The position numbers and the translations under genes are program-made. Source: Anomaloglossus baeobatrachus (Eukaryota > Chordata > Amphibia > Anura > Aromobatidae). Taken from it: a stretch of 64,000 nt of DNA. Each line of letters starts with the position of its first letter. Within the stretch, counting starts at the first letter, position 1. Shown here in pieces: positions 11,638 to 23,747 of the stretch. The notes under the pieces are model-generated. The model ran no database searches. It was not told where the DNA came from and worked only from the letters and a program-made list of their open reading frames with translations. The DNA is taken from the NCBI RefSeq assembly GCF_048569485.1, contig NC_134361.1:171268883-171332882 (forward strand), in the 5' to 3' direction.

Positions 11638-12229
11638 TATAAACCTGCTTGCCCCATCTTGTGCTCCTTTCTGCTCCTCCTCCCCTCTCCTTATACAGAA
11701 ATATAGGGGTGCCCGACATTTTTTGGTCCAAGAACCAAACTGTCATACTGAACAAAGCCGAAAAGAATTTACTGTAGCACTTATATTGATTCATCAGCAG
11801 AACGACCGTCAGTACATTAATATATCACAGAACCAAGTTTTGAGTATTTGGAAAGTTTTTGCTAAAGAAAAAAAAAAATCAGTGTGTACACACTCAATGT
11901 ACACTGAGTTTTAAGAGCAGAAACTCAACTAAATCATCTTCATAATCTCAAAACTAAGTTTTGAGGATTTTTCACTTATAACATGAAGAACGTCATGGAT
12001 TGCTACATGATCAGAATCACCGTCAGGTCAGGAATACATCACCAAGCCTAGTACAGTGATCAATTGCAGTTGCAGGTCAATCTCATATACAATTGTGTCA
12101 CATAAACCTGCAACCCCCAGCATGTCCTAAACAATAATAACGAGATAGTGAGAGTTGTTATCAGCAGTCTTCAGACTGCCGATCATACAGGAACCACAAT
12201 ACTGATGAGAAGTAGTCAGTGTCACAAAT
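11638..12229. other. No gene recognised
   Basis: AT-rich sequence with several AACTAAGTTTTGAG-like words forming weak inverted pairs around 11830-11970. No coding or RNA signature. The last five bases (CAAAT, 12225-12229) are the target duplication of the next element. Confidence 0.3.
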
Positions 12230-12893
12230 TGTAACGCAGCATCCCTGCACTGTCTGGCCCCTCTTTCCTGGCAGGGACAACCTCCTGGACGTTCAACAGT
12301 GGTTGCTTCATCCCTCCTTCCTGCTGCCAGCTTTTGGGGCCAGTGCATGCCACACAGATCTTCTTGGAGCACAGTTAGGGTGCACGCACACCTATTCTTA
12401 AAGGGCCAGTATGCCCTAACCAGGTATTTAAGGCACCATCTGTTTATGGGAGGTGCCTGGGCAACGTGGTCTATTACTAGAGACCCATTGCTAATTGTGC
12501 AGGTCCTTTACTTATGTGCTGCTGCTGTGTTACTTACACTTGTCTGTTTCATAGTACCAGCCGCTGCTGCATCATACCCAATCAGCTAAGTCTGCTTTAC
12601 TTGTCGCTGCTGCATCGTACCTTATTGGCTAAGTCTGCTATACTGGGTGCTGCTGCATCGTGTCATATCGGCCAAGCCTGCCTCATCAGAGACTGTTAGT
12701 GTTCTTACTTCTGGGGCCAGCTGTCGCAACACTGAGTCTCCCTGAGTGGTACCTGGTTTCTACCTGCAGTGCAACACCCCCACCTCCAGGGGCTCTGGTG
12801 AAAACCTGGTGTAAGCCATAGTCACACCTCTCAGGTATTCTATGTGATGTGGCTCAGTGGGTCCACTCCCCGCTTGCACCCATGAGCATTACA
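12230..12893 (+). mobile_element. Solo LTR with 5-bp target duplication
   Basis: Begins TGTAACGCAGCATCCC, ends GAGCATTACA, and is flanked by CAAAT on both sides (12225-12229 and 12894-12898). 664 bp, no internal region. Three loose internal repeats of a GCTGCTGCATCGTACC...GGCTAAGTCTGC unit occupy 12510-12690. The last ~50 bases (CAGTGGGTCCACTCC...GCATTACA) match the end of the block at 38300-39058, so these are one family, probably Ty3/Gypsy-like. Confidence 0.75.
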
Positions 12894-12898
12894 CAAAT

Positions 12899-13149
12899 AA
12901 ACATTTACATCCAGATGTATAGCTGATATCTTCTCTAACTGGAGTCATTCCCATCTCTTTTGTCTACAAACCCCTTTGTCTTAGTACCAATGTCATGATG
13001 ACTTTTCACATCTACATCTCGTTTCTGCAGACTTCCCTCTTCTTTGGTCTTCTGCAGCACTTCCCAACATGGTACCCTTAAAACTATAATTATATTCCCC
13101 AATAAATAAGAATATCTCACATGCTGTGCCCGTACATAAATATTGACGC
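12899..13149. other. No gene recognised
   Basis: Short non-coding spacer. Confidence 0.3.
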
Positions 13150-13600
13150 TCAATGTGCATCATGGACAAAATATCCCCTTTGCACCACTCAATAATGTTC
13201 CACCATACCCGACACCACTCCATAATGTCCCCTGCACCACTCCATAATATCCCCCACACCCTACAATACTCCATAAAGTTCCCCTACAGGCTTCACCGCT
13301 CCATGATGTCCCCTGCAGGCTCCATAATATTCCCGATACCCTGTGCCACTCCATAATGTCCCCTACACTGATATATGTTTTCCACCACACCATAATGTAC
13401 CCCGCCTTGCTCTATAATGTTTCCCACACCCTGTACCGCTCCATAATGTTCCTTCCCACCCTGCACCACTCTTACCACCATAATATTTCCCACACGCTGC
13501 CCTGCTCCACAATGTTCCTGCACAGCTCCATAATGTCCCCAGCACTGCTCCATAATTTCACCTGAACTGCTCCATAATATGTCCCACATTACCCCTCTGC
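13150..13600 (+). repeat. Degenerate tandem repeat, unit about 25-35 bp (CCATAATGTCCC)
   Basis: About 15 diverged units built on CACCACTCCATAATGTCCC(C/T). The same style of internal tandem repeat occurs in the hAT-type copies at 21955-22811 and 57852-60054. This block may therefore be the core of another non-autonomous transposon whose ends I could not place. Confidence 0.75.
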
Positions 13601-14111
13601 ATACTGTTCCCTCCCTGCCCCATTAGTTGTCTTTATAGAAACATCACCCTTCTCCTTCCTTTAATATTAGTACATAGAATATGTGGCTCCTCTGGAGTGC
13701 TTATTTAAGTCCACATCCTCTGCGCTGTGGCGCCGGCTATAGCAGCAGGCTGATGAGGTTAGTGTGATGACATCATCACACTGCTGTATGCCAGGGAAGG
13801 GGATATTGAGTGTTCCTCTCTCTCAGTTGCGGCGCTCAAGTATTGAACTGTATTTGCGTCTGAAAGATGCGAATACAGCTAAATATAGGAAGATGAGAAT
13901 CGGAGCCTCTTGGTTCTCAGCTGGCCGCATGCAGCCCACGGACAGTATATTGTGCCAGCCTGCTCTAATAGGAGCTGTATCTGATAATTCAGTGTGCTAG
14001 TATTTACTCTTGTTTTTCCCAAGATGGATTTTAAGAGTAAAAAATAAGTTCAGGAGTATTCAGTAGGAGCGAGGGAAATAGTTGGTTGGGACAAAGTGGA
14101 AAAATAGATTT
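13601..14111. other. No gene recognised
   Basis: Mixed sequence up to the DIRS-like boundary, no coding signature. GTGATGACATCATCAC at about 13765 is a short perfect palindrome. Confidence 0.3.
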
Positions 14112-14180
14112 AAACTTACCGGTAATTCGGTTTCTAAGACCCTCCACGACACCACACTGGAATTTGCCTACCCATCCTAA

Positions 14181-14737
14181 AAAGCCCCGTCACACGCATC
14201 GATATCGCTAGCAATATCGCTAGCGAGCATACCCGCTCCCGTCGTTTGTGCGTCACGGGCAAGTCGCTGCCTGTGGTGCATAATATCATTCGGAGCTGTC
14301 ACACGGACTTACCTGCCTAGCGACGTCGCTGTGGCCGGGAAAACGCCTCCTTTCTAAGGGGGGAGGTTCGTGCGGCGTCACTAAGCGGCCGCCCAATAGA
14401 AGTGGAGGGGCAGAGATGAGCAGCTGTAACAACCCGCCCACCTCCTTCCTTCCGCATTGCTGGTGGCCGCAGGTAAGCTGTAGTTCGTCGTTCCCGAGGT
14501 GTCACACATAGCGATGTGTGATGCCTCGGTAACAACTAACAACCTGCGACCTCAACAATCAACGATTTTTGGAAAATGAACGACGTGTCAACGATGGACG
14601 ATTTGGTATTTTCCATTGTTAACGGTCACTCGTTGGTGTCACACGCAACGACGACGCTAACGATGCTGGATGTGCGTCACGGAATCCGTAACCCCAGCAA
14701 TATATCGTTAGATACGTCGTTGCGTGTGACGGGGCCT
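14181..14737 (+). mobile_element. PIF/Harbinger-type MITE, family A (557 bp)
   Basis: Terminal inverted repeats (A)AGGCCCCGTCACACGCA at both ends, flanked by TAA (14178-14180 and 14738-14740), the TWA target of PIF/Harbinger. The interior shares with the copies at 18624, 37366 and 58980 a core containing GCGGCCGCCCAATAGAAG and CCCGCCCACCTCCTTCCTTCC. No transposase. Inserted in the DIRS-like fossil. Confidence 0.8.
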
Positions 14738-15705
14738 TAAAGAATCAAATAGCATACAACTGGATAAAAAGGATCTGATCCTTTCCCTAAATCTTTGTTC
14801 ATTCCAGATAGTAGAGACTAGTTCTCTGCACATCTAATGAATGAAATTCCTCTTCTTTACTGTCTATTTTTTGGCAAAAAGAAGGCAGGACTATTTCTTG
14901 AGATATATGAAATGCCGATGTTATCTTGGGAAAAAAAGCTGGGTCTAGATGGAATATCACTCTGTCATCCAGGATTCTCAGATAAGGTTCTGCTATAGAT
15001 AAAGAGTGGATTTCACCAAGTCTTCTTGCTGTTATGGCTACCAAAAAATCTCCTGATTTCCAAGATAATCTGTCCACTTAAATTTGGGATATTGGTTCAA
15101 AGGTTAGAACAGTCAGACTCTTGAGTACCACATTCAGGTCCCTAAATAGCACTACATTAGATCTTCTTGGGTGAATTCTAGAGGTTGCTGTCATGGATCT
15201 TTTAATACATTAGTAATCTGCCAAGTTTGGTCAAAATAGGAACTCAAGGCTGACACCTGAACCGTAAAGGTGCTAGATTTTAACCTTTTTGATAGACTGT
15301 CTTGTAAAAGTCCAATAGTCTGACTATGTCTGGATGAAATGGGTATAGTAGAGTAGACCCACACCTTAAAGTGAAGGTTTTCCATATCTTAATATAGATA
15401 GCATTTGTGACTTGCTGCCTGCTTTTTTGTAGAGTATGAATAACGCTATTTGAGAGGCTCTAGCTTTTAGGATTGAGGCGTCAGAAGCCATTCTATTGGA
15501 CTTAGAAGTAGAAGGACGTGAAATGCAGGAAGCATAAATAGCTCTTCCAACCTCAAGATCTTCAAAACTCCAAACCAGCTCATTTTTGGCCACGGAGGTG
15601 CTATCAGAATGGTATTGACGTTTTCCATCCTGGTTTTCTGTAATGTTCTTGATAGCAAGGGAATTGGAGGAAACACATAGGCCACCCTGAACTTCCAAGG
15701 GTAGG

Positions 15706-16842
15706 TGTACCGCCCCGCGCTCGGCTGCAGCCGAGCCGCTCGGATCTGGGCTCGTTGGTGGGTGGCTCGAGCGCCTCCAGACCCGGGGTCACTTCGCTCT
15801 AAAAGGGGGATGCTGGCGCTTTTGGTGGGGGTTAGGTAGGTGCACGGCCGGAGCCGCGCTTGAGTTCGTGACGCCACCCACGGGATGTGGTGAAGGTAGA
15901 CACCACGGCTGCAGTTACGGGGCACCCGGGAGAGATGGTAGTGCAGCAAGATGTTAACCCCTCCGTGGGCAGGGATGGTGGCCCCGGGGCCCGTTGGGGA
16001 TAGCTGTGCAGTGCAGGGCCAGATGGCACTGTTGTACTCACTGTTATTGACACACACAAGTCTCTGGTAAACCAAGTTGATGGTGGTCGGTGTACGCAGC
16101 CGGCTGCGTCTGGTCCCCCACCCGGTTCGGTGGTCTTGGCCTTTCTCCTGCACCGTGTTGTGTATTTGGGCTGCCTGCGCTTCAGCGACGGGAGTCCGCT
16201 CCCCGACTTTGTGGATGTCGGGAGAGCCCTTTTGCCCGTAGATGCTGGCTTGTGGGATCTCTCTGCCTGTGTGGTGGCTTTCTATCCCCCTCGGTGGGCT
16301 GTTGTCTTCAGTCGGGACTTGGGTGGGAAAGGACCTATAGTCCAGACTGCAATCAGTTAATTAACTCAGTCCAGTGGATTCTGTCCCTTGTTTCAGGGTC
16401 TGAGTACCCCCCTGTGTGCTCCGGTTTCCGAGTCGGTTCTTCGGGTCGGTACCGGCGGGCCACTACCCTGTCCCAGTCCACCACAGTTCCACCGAGCCGT
16501 CTTCCCGGCTCCTGCAGGCTAAGGTCACTGTTTGCCTCCTAGCCAAAGGTGCCCAGGCTCCAACCCTGGCACCTGTCAGACTGTCAAAGGCCTGTCCTAC
16601 AGGCCTGACCTCCTCTCTACTTCACCTCCAAAACTAATCTCTCAACTAACTGTGTTTTCCTGCCTCAGGCCCTCTGAACTCCTCGGTGGGCGTGGCCAAA
16701 CGCCTGGCTCCGCCACCTGGTGTGTCCATCAAGCACTGAGGGAGGTGACTAGGGCTTAATGGTTGGCTGATGACACCTTTTTGAGGGACAGGTGTAGTGT
16801 GGGGGTCTATCTGTGACTATCTGGCTAGTCCAGGGCGTCACA
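15706..16842 (+). mobile_element. Solo LTR inside the DIRS-like fossil
   Basis: Begins TGTACCGCCCCGCG, ends GGGCGTCACA and is flanked by TAGG (15702-15705 and 16843-16846). 1137 bp, GC-rich, no internal region. The flanking sequence reads continuously across the insertion. A CACGGGATGTGGTGAAGGTAGACACC segment near 15880 resembles a tRNA-like or promoter word but I cannot assign it. Ty3/Gypsy-like by form; family inferred. Confidence 0.7.
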
Positions 16843-17373
16843 TAGGCAAAAGCATCTACTCTCTCTGAAGAATCATTTGGATTCAGAGAGAAATATTGAT
16901 CTACCTTTGCTAAGTTTGCTATGTAAAGATTCGCAAAAAGATCCATTTGTGGATAACCTCATTTCTTGGTCAAGATCTGGAAGACTCCAAAATTCAGGCT
17001 CCACTCTCACGGATGGAAATCTGTCTTGCTTAAGAAATCAGCTTGAATTTTCATGGAAACTTTTAGATGGAAGACCAACAAGGACAGGAGGTGAAGTACG
17101 GTACTTTCCAAAGCAAGATTCTTGCTGAGACTTTCCACAAGCTCGCAAATCATGTTCTCCCTTGATGCTGAAGGTGAGCCACTATAGTCATATTTTCGGA
17201 CAGAATCTTGACATAGGTATCCTTCAGAAAAAAAGTTTGCTCACCTGAGGACTTCTTGTACAGCTCTTAACGCTCTGAAGTTTGAAGATTTCTTGTACAT
17301 GTCTTTTGGCCAGACACCTTGGAAGGCGAAATGATATATATCTGCTCCCCAACCTCTCTTGCATCTGTTGTTA

Positions 17374-17867
17374 GGCTACTTTCACACATCAGTTTTTTTC
17401 CATCAGGTACAATCCGGAAAAAAACGGGTAAAACGGATCCGGTACCACATCCGTTTTATCCCCATAGATTTGCATTGTTACCGGATTGTATCTGATGGCT
17501 TTGCGTTGCATCCGTTTTTTTCCGGATGCGGCAAAATTAGTTAAAGCGGCGGCCGGAGGCAATGTAGCTTGCAACGTTTTTCTGTCCGGCAAAAAAAACG
17601 CATCGCGCCGCATCCGGCTGCTGCGGCGCATTTTTCAATGCATGCCTATGGACGCCGGATGCGGCGCGATGCGGAAAAAAATGCATCCGGCCGCCGCATG
17701 CGTTTTTTTCCACTGCGCATGCTCAGTAGCGTGCCGCAACCGGAAAAAAACGGACGGGCCGCATGTAAAAACTTATGCAAAGGATGCGGTGTTTTCGCCG
17801 CATCCGTTGCATAGGTTTCACAGCCGGATTGAGCCGCACTGCTCAAACCGGATGTGTGAAAGTAGCC
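17374..17867. mobile_element. PIF/Harbinger-type MITE, family B (494 bp)
   Basis: Ends GGCTACTTTCACACATC in inverted orientation, flanked by TTA (left) and TGA (right, probably a mutated TTA). The interior is rich in CCGGATGCGGC and CGGAAAAAAACG words. A partial relative lies at 35836-36235. Sits in the DIRS-like fossil. Confidence 0.75.
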
Positions 17868-18623
17868 TGAAGATAGGGGAATCTGGTTCCAAGATGTTCC
17901 TTTCGCCAGATTTTCTGGGGTGAGCCACCAGCCGAGAGACGCTTTCACCTGATAAGGTAAGTGTATTATTTTCTTGACTGAGCCTGAAGACTTGTCCCAG
18001 CAGGAAAGGATGAAGTTGTGGAGAACTCTTGAGTGAGCCTGAGCCCATGGAACTGCCTGGAGGATTTCATCTTTGATCCCCTTCCGACAGATTCAAGGAT
18101 TCTCTCATCTGAAGATATATTTTGCCATTAGAAGAAATCTTGAACTTCTGCCTCCTACTTGCTCGGCATCATTGCTTATCTTGACATTGGTTCTGAAAAA
18201 TAATTCTTCCTTTACCCCCTTTGGGATAATTCCAGCGCCCTCTTTTATCTTTCCCAATGAACTGAGGAGTCTGAGCTTGAGACATATGAAACAATCGTCT
18301 TTTGAAAGTTTTTGTTTCAAGTAATGCCTTTTCCTTATCAGAAGGTTTCTCCAAGTGATCGACAAGGGATGAAAGGGATAGAGCACAGTTTGGATTTGGA
18401 TATAATATCAACACTCCAAATTTTCAACCACAGAGCTCTTCTATTGGTATTTGACAATACTGCTGACCTTGCCATATCCAATTCCGGAACTTGACGTGAC
18501 ATCACCGGACATCAGAGATCACGGCAGCCGAGGGTCAGGTGATCGGGACTGAGCGGATAGCGATAGCGCAACTCACAGGCAGAATTGGAAACAAAAGGTA
18601 ATTGGAAAAAGCCTTCATTGTTA

Positions 18624-19195
18624 AGGTGGCATTACACGGGACGATATATCGTGTGGTTGCATGAGCGATCGCACCCGCCCCTGTCGTTTGTGCGTCAAGG
18701 GCAATTAGTTGCCCGTGGCACACAAAGTCGTTAAACCCCTGTCACACGTACTTACCTCCATAACGATGTCGCTGTGGGCGGCGAACATCCTCTTCCTGAA
18801 GGGAGAGGGACGTTTGGCGTCACAGTGACGTCATACAGCGGCCGCCCAATAGAAGCGGAGGGGCGGAGATGAGCGGGACGTAACATCCCGCCCACCTCCT
18901 TCCTTCCTCATTGCCGGCGGGACGCAGGTAAGCTGTGTTCGTTGTTCCCAGGGTGTCACACGTAGCGATGTGTGCTGCCACGGGAACGACTAACAACCGG
19001 CGCGGAGAAGGAGGAACGACATTATGGAAATGAACGACGTGTCAACGAGCAACGATAAGGTGAGTATTTTTGCTCGTTACCAGTCATTCAGAGGTGTCAC
19101 ACGGTACGACATCTCTAACGATGCCGGATGTGCGTCATGAATTCCGTGACCCCGGCAATATATCGCACGATATATCGTACCGTGTAACGCCGCCC
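18624..19195 (+). mobile_element. PIF/Harbinger-type MITE, family A (572 bp)
   Basis: Ends AGGTGGCATTACACGG and, reverse-complemented, GGGCGGCGTTACACGG, flanked by TTA (18621-18623 and 19196-19198). It carries the family core (GCGGCCGCCCAATAGAAG, GGGGCGG, CCCGCCCACCTCC) and a perfect TGACGTCA at 18826-18833. Confidence 0.8.
18826..18833. promoter_or_regulatory. Perfect CRE palindrome inside MITE family A
   Basis: TGACGTCA lies 15 bp from a CCAAT box (GCCCAATAG) and near a GGGGCGG box. Other family-A copies have one-base variants at this site (for example TGACGTCG near 59354). Confidence 0.35.
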
Positions 19196-19210
19196 TTAGC
19201 TTTAAATCTA

Positions 19211-20143
19211 CAGTACAGACCAAAAGTTTGGACACACCTTCTCATTCAAAGAGTTTTCTTTATTTTCAGGACTCCGAAAATTGTAGATTCACATTGAAGG
19301 CATCAAAACTATGAATTAAAACATGTGGAATGAAATACTTAAAAAAGTGTGAAACAACTGAAAATATGTCTTATATTCTAGGTTCTTTAAAGTAACCACC
19401 TTTTGCTTTCATTACTACTTTGCACACTCTTGGCATTCTCTTGATGAGCTTCAAGAGGTAGTCACCGAAAATGGTTTTCCAACAGTCTTGAAGGAGTTCC
19501 CAGAGATGCTTAGCACTTGTTGGCCCTTTTGCCTTCACTCTGCGTTCCAGCTCACCCCAAACCATCTCAATTGGGTTCAGGTCTGGTGACTGTGGAGGCC
19601 AGGTCATCTGGCGTAGCACCCCATCACTCTCCTTCTTAGTCAAATAGCCCTTACACAGCCTGGAGGTGTGTTTGGGGTCATTGTCCTATTGAAAAATAAA
19701 TGATGGTCCAACTAAACGCAAACCAGATGGAATAGCATGCCGCAAGATGCTGTGGTAGCCATGCTGGTTCTGTATGCCTTCTATTTTGAATAAATCCCCA
19801 ACAGTGTCACCAGCAAAGCACCCCCACACCATCACACCTCCTCCTCCATGCTTCACGGTGGGAACCAGGCATGTAGAGCCCATCCATTCACCTTTTCTAC
19901 AAAGACACGGTGGTTGGATTCAAAGATCTCAAATTTGGACTCATCAGACCAAAGCACAGATTTCCACTGGGTCTAATGTCCATTCCTTGTGTTCTTAGCC
20001 CAAACAAGTCTCTTCTGCTTGTTGCCTGTCCTTAGCAGTGGTTTCCGAGCAGCTATTTTACCATGAAGGCCTGCTGCACAAAGTCTCCTCTTAACAATTG
20101 TTCTAGAGATGAGAAGGTGTGTCTAAACCTTTGGTCTGTACTG
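19211..20143 (-). mobile_element. Tc1-type transposon, internally deleted, transposase C-terminal half only
   Basis: Terminal inverted repeats CAGTACAGACCAAAAGTTTG and its near-match at the right end, flanked by TA (19209-19210 and 20144-20145). On the minus strand the transposase reads from KPLLRTGNKQKRLVWAK through LWSDESKFEIF (first catalytic Asp), then GGGGVMVWGCF, then DNDPKHTS (second Asp, with a stop just before it), and SPDLNPIEMVWGELERRV (catalytic Glu, 19371-19643). The N-terminal paired-type DNA-binding half is missing, so 933 bp is about 0.6 of a full element. Stops and a frameshift make it inactive. Confidence 0.88.
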
Positions 20144-20145
20144 TA

Positions 20146-20954
20146 CGTGGCCACTATGCATTGTAATGGACCACCTCTTTCATAATTTCTGGTTTCCCAC
20201 ATCAATGTTCAGCCATAAACAATGCCTTTGCCTAATGAACTTATGGGCAGTTCAGAAACTTGAACTAGGGACTGAAAATGTTTAAATATGACACAAGGTG
20301 CATTAAAAATGATTTTGTGAACAATCACTCCTGGGAATATCTTGCAGAGTAAACAGGCTGCCAATCACCTGACAAATGAGGGTTTTGAAATGATCTTTTG
20401 GCTTGCTTAAATTTTTAACAGAACGTGCTGCCAAGAACAAAGGCAGCTGATGTGCACAGAACGATCCATTACTGATTAATCTGTGCACATATTAAATGCT
20501 GTCTGCCTGGCGAAACCGGTTTTGAATCCACTGCCGATTAGCGGTTGCTTAATGCCGCAGGTCGGAGAGAGTAAACCTTGTCTTAGATAATGAAAAAAAA
20601 TTACAAAATTGTGCTTTGGTTTTGCTATTTTGCCATACCTGGATTTTTTTTCCTGCTTTCCAGGATATCAAATGATAAAGTGGATGGTGTAATTCAAAAG
20701 TTCAACTCCTGCAAAAAACAAGTCCTCACATGGCTATGTTGACAGAAAAATAAAATATGGTTCTTGAAAGGAGGGGAGGAAAAACAAAACACAAAAATGG
20801 ATATTGACTGTGGTAGGAGGGGGTTAATGACCATTCTTTATGATAGATAATTGACAAAAGATTGGGGAGGGGACTGACATATGGCACCTCCACCAATCAG
20901 CTGCTAGACTACCGTGTGATGTTAACAGCAGACGATAGGGGATAACTTCCTGAC
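20146..20954. other. No gene recognised
   Basis: AT-rich, with short ORFs only. No recognised repeat ends. Confidence 0.35.
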
Positions 20955-21545
20955 ACTCAGGGTCTGACCACTGGGACATCCAGAAATCCAGAGAGCGTGG
21001 TTCTGAAGACCCCCTGTCTGAATGGAGTGGAGGTTGAGAATGTGCACCTCAGCTCCATTTATTAATGGGACTGCTGGAGATGGCCAGGCACTACACTTGG
21101 CTGGTCTTCGGCATTGGCATTACAGGGAACCTGTCACGTGTAAAATCACTATTAACCTGCAGATATGGGGTTAATCTGCAGGTTAACAGAGTTTGAAACC
21201 TGCCCACATTAAACCTGGTAGACAAGAAGAAATTAACTTTAATCCTCCTAGTGGCGTTCGGGTTTCAGTCACAGGGCCAGTGCCTGCGTGGATTCAGTCA
21301 CTTCTGTGTATGGAAATGGGTGGCTGTAGCCACGCCCCCAGCACTGATTGACAGCTGCCCAGCATTAGAGGAGGTTATCAGTCAGTGATATAACCATATC
21401 TGCAGGTTAATATAGTTTTTACACGAATGAATGGAATGAAGGTGCGCATGCTCGACTTTTGCTCCATTCAGGAAGGGTTCTTTAGAGCCCAATTCATGAT
21501 ATCAGTCGGGATTCCATTTGTCGGACCCTCAGTACAAGGAACACA
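20955..21545. mobile_element. Interspersed repeat with a nested insertion
   Basis: Outer segments 20960-21120 (CAGGGTCTGACCACTGGGACAT...CTCCATTTATTAATGG) and 21430-21540 (GAATGGAATGAAGGTGCGCATGC...TCGGACCCTCAG) form imperfect inverted partners. Between them 21122-21425 begins ACAGGGAACCTGTCACGTGT and ends AGTTTTTACACGAAT, with internal CTGCAGGTTAA words at both ends, like a separate short DNA element. Superfamily unknown. Confidence 0.45.
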
Positions 21546-21939
21546 AGTAGGAAAAACTAAAAAAAAATAAAGCAACACAATCTATTCTGTATAAATGTTT
21601 TGAAAATGCAATACAAATTGATACAAAGCTTGTTCTGAAAGTAGGGAGTGGCAGAAGAAATGGGTGGACTAAACTGGGTGCTTCTATTTAAGCCAATTTT
21701 TAATAAGTGTTTTTATGCATGTAACACCCATCTAATCCATGACACTGCAATTCAGTCATAGTAAACCAGACTGTTGTGTTAGGAACTTTTTATGTTGCAT
21801 GATTTACATTTCATGCAGTTGTCACGCTTACCTCAGTTACCTCAGTTAAGTAATATGCTTGTGGATGTACTGTACACAATAAGGAAAAAATTCCAGCACC
21901 TACACATTATACTTAAAGGATCATTATGGCAACACATTG

Positions 21940-22811
21940 TAAATCAAATATGGAGTTGGGGAACTATAGGGAACCCTATAACAGGAAGGAGCACAGGGTG
22001 GGGGACATTATACTAGGAAGGAGCCCAGGATTGGGGACATTATTATAGGTTGGGATCCTGGATTTGGGACATTATATCATGAACGGTACCAAGATGGGGG
22101 ACATTATTACTTGAAGTGGCTCAGTATTGGAACATTATACCAGGAAGAGGTCCAGGTTGGGGGACTTTATACCAGGAAGGGGCACATTATTATAGAATAA
22201 GGTCATGGTTAGGGGGCATTATACCAGGAAGGGGCTCAGGATGGGGAACATTATTATGCAACGGGGGCAATAAACCAGGAAGGGGCCCAAGATGGGGACA
22301 TTATTACTGGAAGGGGCTCAGTATTTGGAATATTTTACAAAATGGGGCCCAGGATAAGGGATATTATTACTGGAAGAAGTCCAGGATGGGGGAATTTATA
22401 CCAGGAAGGGGTCCAGGGTAGTAGACATTATTACTGGTAGGGGTTCAATATGGAGAACATTATGCCTGAAAGGAGCGCACGATAGGGAACATTATACAAG
22501 GAAGAGGCCCAGGATGGGGGAAATTATTATAGAGGGACCCAAGTTGGGAACATCATAACAGGAAGGGCCTCAGGACGCAGGACATTATTATAGAATAGGG
22601 AACATTATACTATGAAGGGGCCAGGAGGTGAAACATTATTACAGGAAGAGGCCAGGATGGGAGCATTCTTACATGAAGGCACCAAGATGGGGACATAATT
22701 ATATGGAGAGGAGCGAATACATATGTGTTTACAAGATCTAGAGAACTACAAGGGCCCATGCATCTGATCAACATACAGGTAGGGGCCCACCGGACTTTAG
22801 TTACGCCACTG
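21940..22811 (-). mobile_element. hAT-type non-autonomous element, truncated, with tandem-repeat core
   Basis: Read on the minus strand it begins CAGTGGCGTAACTAAAGTCC with GGTGGGCCCC. That is the same terminus as the element at 57852 (CAGTGGTGTAACTAGAAGCC...GATGGGCCCC). The core (21955-22700) is about 22 diverged units of a 30-36 bp repeat (GGAAGGGGCCCAGGATGGGGGACATTATTACCA), the reverse complement of the repeat at 58000-58420. The far end is not found, so this copy is truncated. Confidence 0.65.
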
Positions 22812-23747
22812 GCCAAGGGAAGTCGAGTTGACGACTTTTTCCACTATGTGCCTCATCACTCAGTGTCCCTCCTCTATAACTTTACATGGTCTGACACTTT
22901 GTGGCTGAGTTTCTGTGGTGCCTAAACACTTCTTTTTTTCAATAACACCACTCTAGGTTGATCATGGAGTATTTGGGAGAGAAAACTTTTCAAAAACTGA
23001 CTTTTTTGCAACATTGGCATCCCTGTGATGACCCCATTCCTCCCCAGAGCTCTCATTACACTCTGTTGCCACTGGATCCATCCTTCAGTAATCAGGTGAG
23101 CATGCTCAGATGCACCTGAAGACCCTATCTAATAAAACGTAACTAGACCCTTTAACAGCATCTCATGCTTGGACACATGATATAGTTCAGCTATTTATGC
23201 TTAGCTTTGCTATGCTTGCAGGGGAGACTATAAGCATGCCCTGAAGCTTCCCATAAGCCACCAATGAAATGTGGAGTTTGTAAATAGTAATGAATAGTGG
23301 GCAAAATTTGTTGCTGAAAAATAAGTAAGAATAGGATCGACAATTCTACTGTAATGCAGAGGAGGTAGAAGGAGACAAAAAAAAGACAAAAAGGTACAAG
23401 AAAAAAAATTGTACATAGACCAGTCCATGTTATGGACCAAAAAACACGGATGTGTGAATTCAGTCTATGTTAAGGCCCATTCAGTGTTTTATATGTCCAT
23501 TTGCTATCTGAATGCAATATGGATAGCATATGGAGCAATACAAGTTAATGTAGTTTTTCATACGTATATTTTTACACATGGACAGATGTCTGGTGATTCA
23601 TGCCGCACAAAGCACAGGCAGCAGCAATCCAAGAGAAAGGCTTCCTGATCCATGTTACGTATGGTTCGGATCAAAATGTGAAATACTTTAATGGAAACCA
23701 CGGATGCCGTGTACTGTGGACTCAAGAGGAGGAGAACCGTCCAACTA
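22812..23747. other. Mixed intergenic sequence, partial MITE-like words
   Basis: No gene. ACGGATGTGTGAATTCAGTC (23447-23466) and GGCCCATTCAGTGTT (23474) look like ends of TTA-flanked MITEs of the kind seen at 56041, but no paired ends or target duplications are clear. Confidence 0.3.

Larger units (their letters stand above)
14112..18600 (-). mobile_element. DIRS-like retrotransposon fossil, interrupted by younger insertions
   Basis: Minus-strand protein similarity runs in the expected DIRS order: RT/RNase H-like remnants (18050-16850), a segment with FPPIPLL...RVLQK-type words common in DIRS RNase H tails (around 15650), then tyrosine-recombinase-like sequence (15350-14800, including TARRLGEIHSLS). 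At 14113-14150 the CTTACCGGTAATTCGG sequence resembles known DIRS ends. The element is broken at many places and incomplete. It has been split by a MITE (14181-14737), a solo LTR (15706-16842) and another MITE (17374-17867), so it is older than all three. Confidence 0.6.

Noticed and set aside
15467-16542. Frames of 150-228 codons on both strands
   Set aside because: They cross the boundary of a solo LTR into the DIRS-like fossil; no domain fits.
17389-17948. Several overlapping frames of 80-145 codons
   Set aside because: They lie in a GC-rich MITE with inverted repeats; sense and antisense frames mirror each other.
21122-21425. hAT element starting CAGGGAACCTGTC
   Set aside because: The start resembles a hAT-type terminus, but the right end does not match it in inverse and no 8-bp duplication flanks it, so it is left unclassified.
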